Assembly: GCA_036377075.1 (NCBI GenBank)
Contig: DASUZB010000088.1
Coordinates: 15,951-79,950 of the forward strand
Length of the DNA: 64,000 nucleotides
Source of the DNA: DASUZB01 sp036377075
GTDB taxonomy: Bacteria > Actinomycetota > CALGFH01
Reading direction: 5' to 3'
Each line of letters opens with the position of its first letter. Position 1 is the stretch's first letter. Positions 1-7,872 of this stretch are shown here, one piece after another. A program made the position numbers and the translations under genes. A model generated the notes under the pieces. That model saw only the letters and a program-made list of their open reading frames with translations. It did no database searches and had not been told where the DNA came from.

Positions 1-1271
1 ATGCCGAAGTTCCCGCTCGGGTAGCGGTACTGGGAGCCGGAGGGCAGGTAGCGCCACGGCGCGTGCGGCATCAGCAGGTGCAGGAAGTGCAGCGTCGGCC
101 GGTCGCTCGCCGAGAGCGAGTCGATGAACGCCTGGAAGCGCGCCGGCTGGTTGAGCCCGAGCTGGCCGAAGCGGAACGTCGCCGGCAGGTTGGCGTCGGC
201 GCTGGCGGCGCCGCCTTGCTCGGAGACGGTCTGGTCGCGGAAGGCGGCGGTCGGGTCCTGGACGACGTCGTGCGGGGAGGCGATGCCCCGCAGCACGCGG
301 GCCGAGTCGGTGAGTACCGCGCGCAGCGGGTTGCGCGGCTTGCCCGCCGCGGTGGTCGCGGCGCCGCGGCACTGCTTGGGCGGGCACAGCAGGCTGATGG
401 TCTCCTGCGCCCGCACGTCGTAGGTGCCGCCGAGCATGGTGAACAGGTTGTCGGGGTACTGCGTCCAGATGGGCGCGCGGACCTTGGCGGGCCAGCGGCC
501 GGTGAGCATCGCCGGCATCGCCCACGGCGTCCACCCGCTCACCCCGGTGGCGTTGCGGTACCAGGTGGAGGCGCCGGCGAGCTTGGCGAAGTTGGGGTAC
601 AGCCGGGCGTCGACCTTGCCCTGGCGGTCGAGCAGGGAGGCGAGCGGGAACTCGTCGAACGAGATCAGCACGACCGGGACGGGGCTGCGCACCGCCGTGC
701 CCGTGCCGCTGGCCGAGGAGTCCCGGCCCGGCAGCACCAGCGCGGACGTGGGTGAGACGAGCAGGAACACCAGCAGGAACACCACCGGCGCCGGGCTGAG
801 GTAGCGCAGCCACAGCCGCACCGGGCGCAGCCGCAGGTAGCCGGCCGTCACCACCAGGGCGGCGAGGACGGCGACGGCGAGCAGCGCCTTGCCGCGAAGC
901 GGGGTGGTCTTCTTGCCGACCTCGACGGCGATCACGGCCAGGAGCCCGGCCACCGTGGCGAGGTGCACGGCCCGGCCGGCGCCGGCGTGCAGCAGCCGCA
1001 CGACCGCGCCGCCGGCCCACAGCCCCAGCGCCGGCAGGAAGGTCACCGCCACTGCCAGCAGCAGCACCACCCCGCGGCCGGCGCCGTTGAACAGGAAGAA
1101 GTCCGGGCTGCGCCCGGTGACGTCGAGCACCGGCTGGGCGATGGCGAAGCCGCACAGCACGAACAGCTCCAGGAACGCGCCCAGCTCCCGCCGCTCCGGC
1201 CGCTCGGCGTCGGGCGCCGTGCTTGCTGGCTGCGGCGCGCTGGCCCCGGCCGGGGCCGGCTCGTCAGCCAC
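1..1271 (-). CDS. Membrane-anchored sulfatase/alkaline-phosphatase-superfamily protein (C-terminus outside window)
   Basis: Reading leftward from a GTG at 1271, which overlaps the upstream methyltransferase stop by 8 bp, the frame stays open to the window edge, so only about 423 N-terminal residues are present. It starts with a charged segment, then several hydrophobic helices to about residue 180, then an extracytoplasmic domain opening with LISFDEFP (metal-binding Asp) and GWTPWAMPAMLTG, where the Thr sits at the nucleophile position of the LtaS/phosphoethanolamine-transferase branch rather than the Cys/Ser of true sulfatases. HFLHLLMPHAPW is also typical of the family. It may transfer or remove a sulfate or phosphoalkyl group on a surface glycan. 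The superfamily is clear; the substrate is unknown. Confidence 0.75.
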   Translation of the reverse strand, partial: MADEPAPAGASAPQPASTAPDAERPERRELGAFLELFVLCGFAIAQPVLDVTGRSPDFFLFNGAGRGVVLLLAVAVTFLPALGLWAGGAVVRLLHAGAGRAVHLATVAGLLAVIAVEVGKKTTPLRGKALLAVAVLAALVVTAGYLRLRPVRLWLRYLSPAPVVFLLVFLLVSPTSALVLPGRDSSASGTGTAVRSPVPVVLISFDEFPLASLLDRQGKVDARLYPNFAKLAGASTWYRNATGVSGWTPWAMPAMLTGRWPAKVRAPIWTQYPDNLFTMLGGTYDVRAQETISLLCPPKQCRGAATTAAGKPRNPLRAVLTDSARVLRGIASPHDVVQDPTAAFRDQTVSEQGGAASADANLPATFRFGQLGLNQPARFQAFIDSLSASDRPTLHFLHLLMPHAPWRYLPSGSQYRYPSGNFG

Positions 1272-2700
1272 GCGGCACCGCGGCGTACAGCGTCCGGGTG
1301 CCCGACGGCAGCTCCAGCCTGCGCTCGACCTCGAAGCGCTCGCCGAGCAGCCGCTCGAACGCCTCCCGCTGGTAGGCGTCGTGGAGCCCGGGCTTGACGT
1401 TGCCGAGCAGGCGCTCGGCCATCGGGTCGGCGGGGTCGACGAACTCGACCACCATGCGCGCGTCGAGCGCGCGCAGCCAGTCGACCACCTCGGGCAGCGG
1501 CACGTTGGCGGCCAGCGCCAGGTGGTGGACCAGGGCGAGCGCCAGCACCGCGTCGGGGCGGGCGCGCTCGAAGAACGGCGCCCGTTCCCGGCCGCGCCAG
1601 CCGATCCCGGGCGACGGGTCGGTCAGGTTCATCACCAGCGGCAGGATGCGGCCCTCGCCCTCGTCGCGCAGGCGCCGGTAGAGGCCGTCGATCACGGTGT
1701 CGTCGACGTCGACCGCGACCACGCTGCCGGCGTGCTCGGCCGCGATCCGCGAGTAGGTGCCGTCGTTGCAGCCCAGGTCCCAGACCAGCCCGTGCCGCCG
1801 GCCGGCGAGGGCCTGCTCGACGAAGGCGGCCTTGGCCGCCCGCTCCGGTTCGGTGTAGGTGCTGGTCTGCTGGTAGTCGGCCCAGTGGGAGGCGTCGGGC
1901 TGCCAGGAGAGGCTGCCGACGAGCTTGCGCAGGGCGCGGACGGTGGCGCGGTTCAGCTCGCCGGAGAAGCCGGCCGCCTCGAGCTCCTCGCGGGTGTTCT
2001 GGGTGCCCGACTTCGACATGCGCGACTCCATCGCGCTGTGCAGCGTCACGTGCTTCAGCACGCCGCGGCGCAGCGTGTCCCTGCCGGACAGGAGCCGTCG
2101 CATCTGGCTCGGCGGGATGCCGTCGACCTGGCCGCGGAGCAGCGGCTGGAAGGCGATGCCCTTGTAGGCCTGCAGCAGCAGCGGGTACAGGAAGGTCTGG
2201 CAGAACTGCCGGTAGCCGGCCCATGGCTCGCCGCCACGCAGCCGCTCGAACGAGACCACGTCGATGAACACCGGCCTGGTGCCGCGCCACTGGACGTTGT
2301 AGGCGTAGCCGTCCTTCATGGTGACGCCCTCGTCGAGCGCGGCGAGCAGGACGTCGAGGTGCAGCAGGGCGGCGTCCTGCAGCATCGAGAAGGTCCACTC
2401 GTACGGGTAGGAGACGAACGGGATGCGCTCGTGCTCGAGCACCAGCGCCCAGTCGCCGGCGGCCACCGGCTCCGCCGCCGGCTCGGTGCGGCAGACCTTG
2501 CCCTCCTGCATCAGGCGCGGGAAGAAGGTGCTTGCCTCGAGGGCGCGCCACTCCGCCGCCGCCTCCTCGTCGAGGCCGCGGAGCACGCGGCCGTCGAGGT
2601 AGAAGACGGTGCTGGCGGGGTCGCGGAAGGAGCCTGGCTCGCGCCTGACGGACTCCCCGGCCGGGCCCGCCGCGTCGCGGGCCGGGCTGCTGGCGCTCAC
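1264..2700 (-). CDS. Class I SAM-dependent methyltransferase (NoeA-like, 478 aa)
   Basis: The protein starts at a GTG 7 bp after the small membrane protein stop and overlaps the next gene by 8 bp, so the three are probably co-transcribed. About 280 N-terminal residues form a domain seen in NoeA-type nodulation methyltransferases. The Rossmann methyltransferase domain follows, with motif I VWDLGCNDGTYS near residue 290 and VVAVDVDD as the ribose-binding acid. No signal peptide or membrane helix is seen, so it should act in the cytoplasm. The neighbours suggest a glycan or lipid substrate, but the acceptor cannot be read from sequence. Confidence 0.75.
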   Translation of the reverse strand: MSASSPARDAAGPAGESVRREPGSFRDPASTVFYLDGRVLRGLDEEAAAEWRALEASTFFPRLMQEGKVCRTEPAAEPVAAGDWALVLEHERIPFVSYPYEWTFSMLQDAALLHLDVLLAALDEGVTMKDGYAYNVQWRGTRPVFIDVVSFERLRGGEPWAGYRQFCQTFLYPLLLQAYKGIAFQPLLRGQVDGIPPSQMRRLLSGRDTLRRGVLKHVTLHSAMESRMSKSGTQNTREELEAAGFSGELNRATVRALRKLVGSLSWQPDASHWADYQQTSTYTEPERAAKAAFVEQALAGRRHGLVWDLGCNDGTYSRIAAEHAGSVVAVDVDDTVIDGLYRRLRDEGEGRILPLVMNLTDPSPGIGWRGRERAPFFERARPDAVLALALVHHLALAANVPLPEVVDWLRALDARMVVEFVDPADPMAERLLGNVKPGLHDAYQREAFERLLGERFEVERRLELPSGTRTLYAAVPRG

Positions 2701-2707
2701 GGCCCGC

Positions 2708-2851
2708 TCAGGAACGAGGGCGGCGCGAGCGGAACGGCGCGGTGATGCGGCGCCACTGGAACTTCATGAACACGCCGATGCCGGCGACGCCGGCGATGAT
2801 CGCCTGGATCAGCAGGCTGCCCGAGTTTGCGTCAAGGTACGCAAGGTGCAT
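2708..2851 (-). CDS. Small single-span membrane protein (47 aa, YLD-x-x-SGS type)
   Basis: A 47-residue protein starts at ATG 2851 behind a strong AGGAGG-type ribosome-binding site. It opens with AYLDANSGSLLIQ, has one hydrophobic helix (IIAGVAGIGVFM) and ends in a basic tail. Small proteins with a YLDPGSGS-like N-terminus and a basic C-terminus are known next to sulfatase-like and polysaccharide genes in many bacteria; their function is not established. A longer in-frame version from 2953 is possible, but it lacks the ribosome-binding site and does not match family length. Confidence 0.7.
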   Translation of the reverse strand: MHLAYLDANSGSLLIQAIIAGVAGIGVFMKFQWRRITAPFRSRRPRS

Positions 2852-2966
2852 ACGTGCTCCTTTCCCTCCTGGGAGACGTGAGCGGCCCACCCTGGTGTTC
2901 ACCTGCCGGTCAGGCTCTGCGCACGGCAGCGGTGAACGGCTCATGTCCAGCAAATGAAGCCGAGAA

Positions 2967-2996
2967 AACCTACGCTCGCCACCAGCATGCAGTCAA
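2967..2996 (-). promoter_or_regulatory. Candidate sigma70-type promoter for the leftward 2851-1 operon
   Basis: On the minus strand TTGACT (2996-2991) is followed after 18 bp by TAGGTT (2972-2967). The -35 is close to consensus and the -10 is weak. It lies in an AT-richer patch about 120 bp upstream of the 47-aa gene. The 390 bp gap from 2852 to 3241 shows no other feature. Confidence 0.3.
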
Positions 2997-3241
2997 ACAA
3001 GTCTGATACGACGCAAGCGCAGAATTGACCTGATTTGAAACCGTTCGGACTGAGCTGGCGCTTTCCCGTCACCACCACCTGTTCGCGCACGTCGCGGCAG
3101 CTTCTCGAGGGACGCGCACGGAGCACCGGCAAGGTTGCGTCCGGGTGGCCGGCCGGTGGCCGCACGCCGTCACCACCAGTCAGGGTGCCCCGGCTGCGCG
3201 TGGTGACACCCCACAGGGGGCGAGCCGGCGCCCAGGTGAGG

Positions 3242-3907
3242 TCAGCCGGCCGCCGTGTCGCCGAGCCGGCGCCGGCAGATCAGGGCGGCGCCGCCGACGG
3301 CGGCCGCTGGGAGGACGAGCGCCGCGGTTGGCCCGAGCCGGTCGGTCAGCGCTCCCGCCAGGGAGGCACCCGCCGCGAGGCCGCCGGCCAGGGCGGTGGA
3401 CAGCCAGGTGAACGCCTCGGTGCGGTGGCGCGCCGTGGCCACCCGCTCGACCAGCAGGTAGCTGGTGGCGGCGACCGGGGTGAGCCACAGCCCGGCCGTG
3501 ACGAGCAGGACGGCGAGCAGCGGCAGCCGCCAGGCGGGCGGCAGCGCCGCGGTGGCCGGCAACGGCGCCAGGGCGACGGCGAAGCGCGCCAGCAGGCGGC
3601 GGTAGCGGTCGGCCACCGCCGGGGGGCCGGTGGACTGCCCGAAGCCGAAGCTGCCGAGCAGGCCGCCGCAGATCCACGCCGCCAGCAGCAGCCCGCCCGC
3701 CGCCAGGTAGGTTCCCTTCGCCCGCCCGACCTCGAGCACGATCGCCAGCGGCACCATCCCCTTGGGCAGCCGGGCGACCAGCGACGTCAGCGCCACGGCG
3801 AGCGACCGTGGCTGCGCCAGCACGCTCCAGCCCGAGCGGCCGGACGGCGCGAGGTTGCCGAGGAGGGAGGCGAAGGGTCGCGGGAAGGGCCGGACACGGC
3901 GCGGCAT
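3242..3907 (-). pseudogene. MFS transporter remnant with internal deletion (221 aa)
   Basis: The frame from ATG 3907 encodes a short hydrophobic protein. Its start (SLVARLPKGMVPLAIVL) looks like transmembrane helix 1 of a YNFM/MFS-type transporter. After about residue 50 it reads like the last third of such a protein, including TEAFTWLSTALAGGLAAGA and a final helix with a basic end. MFS carriers are about 400 residues, so helices 2 to about 7 appear missing while the frame is kept. It is either a decayed transporter or an unusual half-size membrane protein. Codon use is still normal, so the deletion may be recent. The 241 bp upstream to 4148 holds nothing I recognise. Confidence 0.55.
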
Positions 3908-4148
3908 GGGACACCTCGAAGCCTGGACGCGGGCACGACGTCGCGGCACGCACACCAGGCGGCTGCGCGACGTGCCGACGTAACCCCCCAGGCTTTTGTC
4001 CTTCGAGGTGGCCGCCGCGACGGCGCACGGCGGTCGTGGCGCTCGGACCAGGCCCGGACCCGTCCGGCGGAACCCTAGCCACACATCGGTCGACCGACCT
4101 GATCATAGCCGCCCGGGCGGCGTCCGCCCTGTCCCGCCGCCGACGGCG

Positions 4149-4802
4149 CTACAGCACCAGCTTGCGGGCGTGGAAGGCCTCGGCGTAGGTGGACGGCGAG
4201 TTCGACTCGAGGCCGCGCAGGCGCAGGATCGACCAGAAGGTGTCCTCGGTGAACCAGCGGCGGTCGCGCTGGGAGCGGAAGTGCTCCATGAGCAGGTCGA
4301 TCTTGCGCTCGCAGCGGGCCCGGTCGAGGGCGACGAACACGTTGGGCTGGCCCAGGTCACCGTCGTACTTGGGGATCTCGTACTCGAGCACCAGGTGGTC
4401 GCGGAAGGTGTTCCAGGTCAGCTCCCCCACCAGGCGGTGGTCCTGGTGGGCGTCGTCGCGCCGGTGGGTGAGGACCAGGTCCGGGTCGAAGCGCTTCAGC
4501 CCCTCGAAGAACTCCTTCACCTCCCAGCCCTGGTAGGGCAGGAAGCCGTCGCGGAACCCGCCGAGCACCACCTCGCGCTCCGGCGCCTTGGCGCAGAACG
4601 CCTCGGCGCTGGCGCGCGCCTCCTCGGCGCGCTCGCCGGCCGCCGTCACGACCACCCAGCCGAGGCTCGCCACCAGGCCGTCCTCCACCAGCCGCAGCAC
4701 GGTGCCGCCGCAGCCGATCTCGACGTCGTCGGAGTGCGCCCCGACCACCAGCAGCCGCAGGCCGGCGCCGTCCCGGCCGGACGGCAGCGGGAGCCCGATC
4801 AC
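4149..4802 (-). CDS. PIG-L/LmbE-family deacetylase (217 aa)
   Basis: GTG 4802 overlaps the upstream nucleotidyltransferase stop by 4 bp, which suggests translational coupling. VVGAHSDDVEIGCGG is the AHPDDxE zinc/catalytic motif, and HRRDDAHQDH supplies the second metal-binding HxxH part. PIG-L enzymes are zinc-dependent N-deacetylases acting on N-acetylglucosamine-type sugars. Being last in a C-methyltransferase/nucleotidyltransferase/deacetylase operon suggests it deacetylates a nucleotide-linked or lipid-linked amino sugar of the surface polymer. Family assignment is secure; the substrate is inferred. Confidence 0.85.
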   Translation of the reverse strand: MIGLPLPSGRDGAGLRLLVVGAHSDDVEIGCGGTVLRLVEDGLVASLGWVVVTAAGERAEEARASAEAFCAKAPEREVVLGGFRDGFLPYQGWEVKEFFEGLKRFDPDLVLTHRRDDAHQDHRLVGELTWNTFRDHLVLEYEIPKYDGDLGQPNVFVALDRARCERKIDLLMEHFRSQRDRRWFTEDTFWSILRLRGLESNSPSTYAEAFHARKLVL

Positions 4803-5584
4803 GCCCGGCCCTGCTGCCAGACCGCCCAGGGCGGGTTGCCGGACTCGAACATCGACTCCAGCGCCTGGCGCTCCTTGACCGTGTCCATCGGCGCCCAGAA
4901 GCCCTCGTGCGGGTAGGAGATCAGCTTGTTCTCCTGGATGAGCCGCTGGAACGGCTCCTGCACCAGCTCCTCGCCCTCGTACAGGTAGTCGAAGATCTGC
5001 TGGCGGAAGATGAAGTAGCCGCCGTTGAGCCACAGCCCGGTGGTCTTGACGTCTTCGATGTGGGAAACGTGGTGCTCGTCCTTCATGCCGACCACGTGGA
5101 AGCTGTAGCTCGGCGGCACGCGCACGAACGCCGCCACCGCGTCGCGCTGCTTGAAGTCGTCCACCAGCTCGGCCAGCGGCGCGTCGGTGAGCACGTCGCC
5201 GTAGTTGGCCAGGAAGAACTCCTCACCCTCGACCTGCGCCCGTGCCGCCCGCAGCCGCATGCCGATGTTGGCCTGCAGGCCGGTGTCGAGGAAGGTGATG
5301 CGCCAGTCGTCGATGTCGGTGCCGAGCAGGTCGACCTGGCGGCCGCCGCCGGACAGCACGAAGTCGTTGGAGAGGGTCTCGTCGTAGTCGAGGAAGTAGC
5401 GCTTCACCACGTCGGCCTTGTAGCCGAGGCACAGGACGAAGTCCTTGTGCCCGTAGTGGGCGTAGTAGCGCATCACGTGCCACAGGACCGGCCGGTAGCC
5501 GATGTTCACCATGGGCTTGGGGATGTGCTCGGAGTACTCGCGCAGCCGCAGGCCGAGGCCGCCGCAGAACAGGACCACCTTCAT
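4799..5584 (-). CDS. RfbF-like sugar-1-phosphate nucleotidyltransferase, divergent copy A (261 aa)
   Basis: ATG 5584 overlaps the upstream methyltransferase stop by 1 bp. The N-terminal signature is VVLFCGGLGLRLRE followed by PKPMVNIG. Overall architecture, including the FLANYGDVLTD region and a C-terminal FWAPMDTVKE, is that of glucose-1-phosphate cytidylyltransferase. The usual GLGTRL loop reads GLGLRL here, and the middle differs markedly from the second copy at 29145-29918, so the two may use different sugars. It acts in the cytoplasm to make an activated sugar. CDP-glucose is the family default, but I would not assert it for this copy. Confidence 0.75.
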   Translation of the reverse strand: MKVVLFCGGLGLRLREYSEHIPKPMVNIGYRPVLWHVMRYYAHYGHKDFVLCLGYKADVVKRYFLDYDETLSNDFVLSGGGRQVDLLGTDIDDWRITFLDTGLQANIGMRLRAARAQVEGEEFFLANYGDVLTDAPLAELVDDFKQRDAVAAFVRVPPSYSFHVVGMKDEHHVSHIEDVKTTGLWLNGGYFIFRQQIFDYLYEGEELVQEPFQRLIQENKLISYPHEGFWAPMDTVKERQALESMFESGNPPWAVWQQGRA

Positions 5585-6834
5585 CAGAAGACCTCCACCC
5601 GCGGGATCGGAACGACGAACTTCGCCCCCCACTCGCGGGCGTAGGCGAGCTGCCCGGCGATCTCGTCCCTCAGGTTCCAGGGAAGGATCAGGACGTAGTC
5701 GGGCCGGGTCTGGGCGAGGCGCTCCGGCGCGAAGATCGGGACGTGGGTCCCCGGCAGGAAGCGCCCGTGCTTGTAGGGGTTGCGGTCGACGGTGTAGTCG
5801 AGGAAGTCGCTGCGGATCCCGCAGTAGTTCAGCAGGGTGTTGCCCTTGCCGGGGGCGCCGTAGCCGGCCACGGAGCGGCCCTCGCGCTTGGCGCGGATGA
5901 GGAAGTCGAGCAGGGCGCGCTTGGTCTCGGCGACCTGCTCGGCGAAGGAGCGGTAGGCGTCGAGGCCGTCGAGGCCGTCGGCGCGCTCGCGGGCGAGCAG
6001 CGCGCCCACCCGGTCGCTCACCGGCTTGGCGTGGTCGTCGTCGTGGCGCGCCCAGACCCGCAGGGAGCCGCCGTGGGTCGGCAGCTCCTCGACGTCGAAC
6101 AGGGTCAGCCCGTGGGCGGCGAGGATGCGCTCGGTGGTGAGCAGCGAGAAGTACGAGAAGTGCTCGTGGTAGATGGTGTCGAACTGGTTGCCGGCCATCA
6201 GCCGGGCCAGGTGCGGGAACTCGAGGGTGACCACGCCGCCAGGGGCGAGCAGCCGCTTGATGCCGGCGACGAAGTCGTTGAGGTCGGGCACCTGCGCCAG
6301 GACGTTGTTGCCGACCACCAGGTCGGCGCGGCGGCCCTCGGCGGCCAGCCGGGCGGCGAGCTCGCGGCCGAAGAACTCGACCAGGGTGGGCACGCCCGCC
6401 TCGACGGCCACCGCGGCGACGTTCTTGGCCGGCTCGATGCCCAGCACCGGCACGCCCTTGGCGACGAAGTGGCGCAGCAGGTAGCCGTCGTTGGAGGCGA
6501 GCTCCACCACGAAGCTGCCGGCACCCAGGCCGAGCCGCTCGCTGACCTGCTCGACGTAGGCGCCCGCGTGCGCCACCCAGGAGTCCGAGTACGACGAGAA
6601 GTAGGCGTACTCGGTGAAGATCTCCTCCGGCGCCACGTACTGCTCGAGCTGCACCAGGAAGCAGCGCTCGCAGACGTGCGCGTGCAGCGGGTAGAAGGGC
6701 TCCATGCGGTTGAGCTCGGCGGCGGTGAGGAAGCTCTCGCACAGCGGGGAGGAGCCGAGGTCGACGAACGTGTGGCGCAGCGGCGCGGCGCAGAAGCGGC
6801 AACGCCGCGCAGGCAAAGAACTGTCCGATCCCAA
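5584..6834 (-). CDS. TylCIII/NovU-type sugar C-methyltransferase, copy A (416 aa)
   Basis: Domains in order: an N-terminal zinc-binding domain (CRFCAAPL and CERCFLVQ), a SAM-binding Rossmann domain (VVELASNDGYLL), FDTIYHEHFSYFS (the His/Glu signature near the active site), and a C-terminal domain with GYGAPGKGNTLLNY. This is the architecture of enzymes that C-methylate NDP-4-keto-deoxysugars. I place the start at TTG 6834, which follows an AAGGGGGG element at 6850-6843 and gives family length; an ATG at 6918 is in frame but has no ribosome-binding site. It is first in a three-gene operon with the nucleotidyltransferase and PIG-L deacetylase. Confidence 0.85.
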   Translation of the reverse strand: MGSDSSLPARRCRFCAAPLRHTFVDLGSSPLCESFLTAAELNRMEPFYPLHAHVCERCFLVQLEQYVAPEEIFTEYAYFSSYSDSWVAHAGAYVEQVSERLGLGAGSFVVELASNDGYLLRHFVAKGVPVLGIEPAKNVAAVAVEAGVPTLVEFFGRELAARLAAEGRRADLVVGNNVLAQVPDLNDFVAGIKRLLAPGGVVTLEFPHLARLMAGNQFDTIYHEHFSYFSLLTTERILAAHGLTLFDVEELPTHGGSLRVWARHDDDHAKPVSDRVGALLARERADGLDGLDAYRSFAEQVAETKRALLDFLIRAKREGRSVAGYGAPGKGNTLLNYCGIRSDFLDYTVDRNPYKHGRFLPGTHVPIFAPERLAQTRPDYVLILPWNLRDEIAGQLAYAREWGAKFVVPIPRVEVF

Positions 6835-7169
6835 CCGAAGGCCCCCCCTTCGAGCGCAGGCGCCAGCCGCCTGCGAACCACCCTCAAGATGCTCGACCCA
6901 ACCGGGGGACCACACCATCGATGGTTCGCCGTGCTTCGCCTACATCACCTGCATGATCGTGGCCGCCCGAGTTGGCGCAAGGGTGAACCGGCGGTGGCCG
7001 TGCCCTGTCCCACCCGGCCAGGGCGGCGAAATCGCTCGCTCGTCGTAGCCCGATCTACTGCGTGAGCGTATGCGCACTGTCCACCGAGATGCCCAGTCTT
7101 GGTATCGCCGTACGCCTCGCCCGGCCGGTGGGCGGGGCGGCTTGTCGGGCTGCTGGACGGAGGATGCGG
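6835..7169. promoter_or_regulatory. Divergent intergenic region between the sugar operon and the NarL regulator
   Basis: This 335 bp gap separates leftward sugar-modification genes from the rightward regulator/chain-length genes and must contain two promoters. I see no convincing -35/-10 pair or operator. The only clear signals are the two ribosome-binding sites at its ends, GGACGGAGG at 7155-7163 on the right and AAGGGGGG at 6850-6843 on the left. Confidence 0.4.
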
Positions 7170-7823
7170 ATGGCTCGGGTGTTGCTCGCGGACAGTCAGC
7201 CCCTCTTCAACGAAGCACTGCGAGCGCTGCTCGCCAAGCAGAGCGACCACCTGGTGGTGGGGCAGACCTCCTCCGGTGAGGAGCTGCTGGACCTGCTCGG
7301 GCGGCTGCGCCCCGAGCTGGTGCTGGTCGACGCGAGCCTCGCGCTCGACCGCCGCCCGACGCTGGTCGAGAAGATGCTGGCCAGGGCGCCGGGCACCAAG
7401 GTGGTGATCCTGGCGCAGGAGGCCGACCTCGAGGTGGTGGTCGCGGCCGTGCGGGCCGGCGCGCCGGCGGTGGTGACCAAGACCAGCGGCGCGCGCACGG
7501 TGCTGCGTACCATCCAGGCCGCCCTCGAGGGCGAGGGCGTGGTGCCGCGATCGATGCTGCCGAGCCTCTTCCGGCGCCTGGTGGAGCTGCAGAAGAGCGC
7601 GGCCGACTCGCCGCTGGCGCGGCTGTCCCCGCGCGAGCGCCAGGTCCTACTGCTGTTGCGGCGCGGGTGGGACAATGCACAGATCGGTCATGAGCTGTTC
7701 ATCAGCCCGCACACCGTCCGCACGCACATCCAGAACATCCTGGAGAAGCTGGACATGCACTCGAAGCTGGAGGCGGCCACCTTCGCCATGCAGTACGTGC
7801 CCGAGCTGACCGCGAACCCCTGA
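7170..7823 (+). CDS. NarL/FixJ-type response regulator with atypical acidic pocket (217 aa)
   Basis: A receiver domain (about 1-120) is followed by a LuxR-type helix-turn-helix (LSPRERQVLLLL, then SPHTVRTHIQNIL). The phosphoacceptor is the Asp in LVLVDAS. The usual acidic pair near the N-terminus (ADDH) reads ADSQ, losing one metal-binding acid, so phosphorylation may be weak or absent. ATG 7170 was chosen because it lies 6 bp after GGACGGAGG; ATG 7164 is too close. No kinase gene is adjacent. It sits 49 bp upstream of the chain-length/BY-kinase gene and probably controls this polysaccharide locus (inference from position). Its C-terminus HSKLEAATFA closely resembles the regulator at 35731. 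Confidence 0.85.
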   Translation: MARVLLADSQPLFNEALRALLAKQSDHLVVGQTSSGEELLDLLGRLRPELVLVDASLALDRRPTLVEKMLARAPGTKVVILAQEADLEVVVAAVRAGAPAVVTKTSGARTVLRTIQAALEGEGVVPRSMLPSLFRRLVELQKSAADSPLARLSPRERQVLLLLRRGWDNAQIGHELFISPHTVRTHIQNILEKLDMHSKLEAATFAMQYVPELTANP

Positions 7824-7872
7824 CCTGTCCGACCTGACGCACGACCCGGCACCGCCGGCGACTGGAGCGCAC

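Noticed and set aside
2708..2953. Longer 81-residue version of the small membrane protein
   Set aside because: The extra N-terminus is Arg/Pro-rich, has no ribosome-binding site and includes the strong site of the shorter form.
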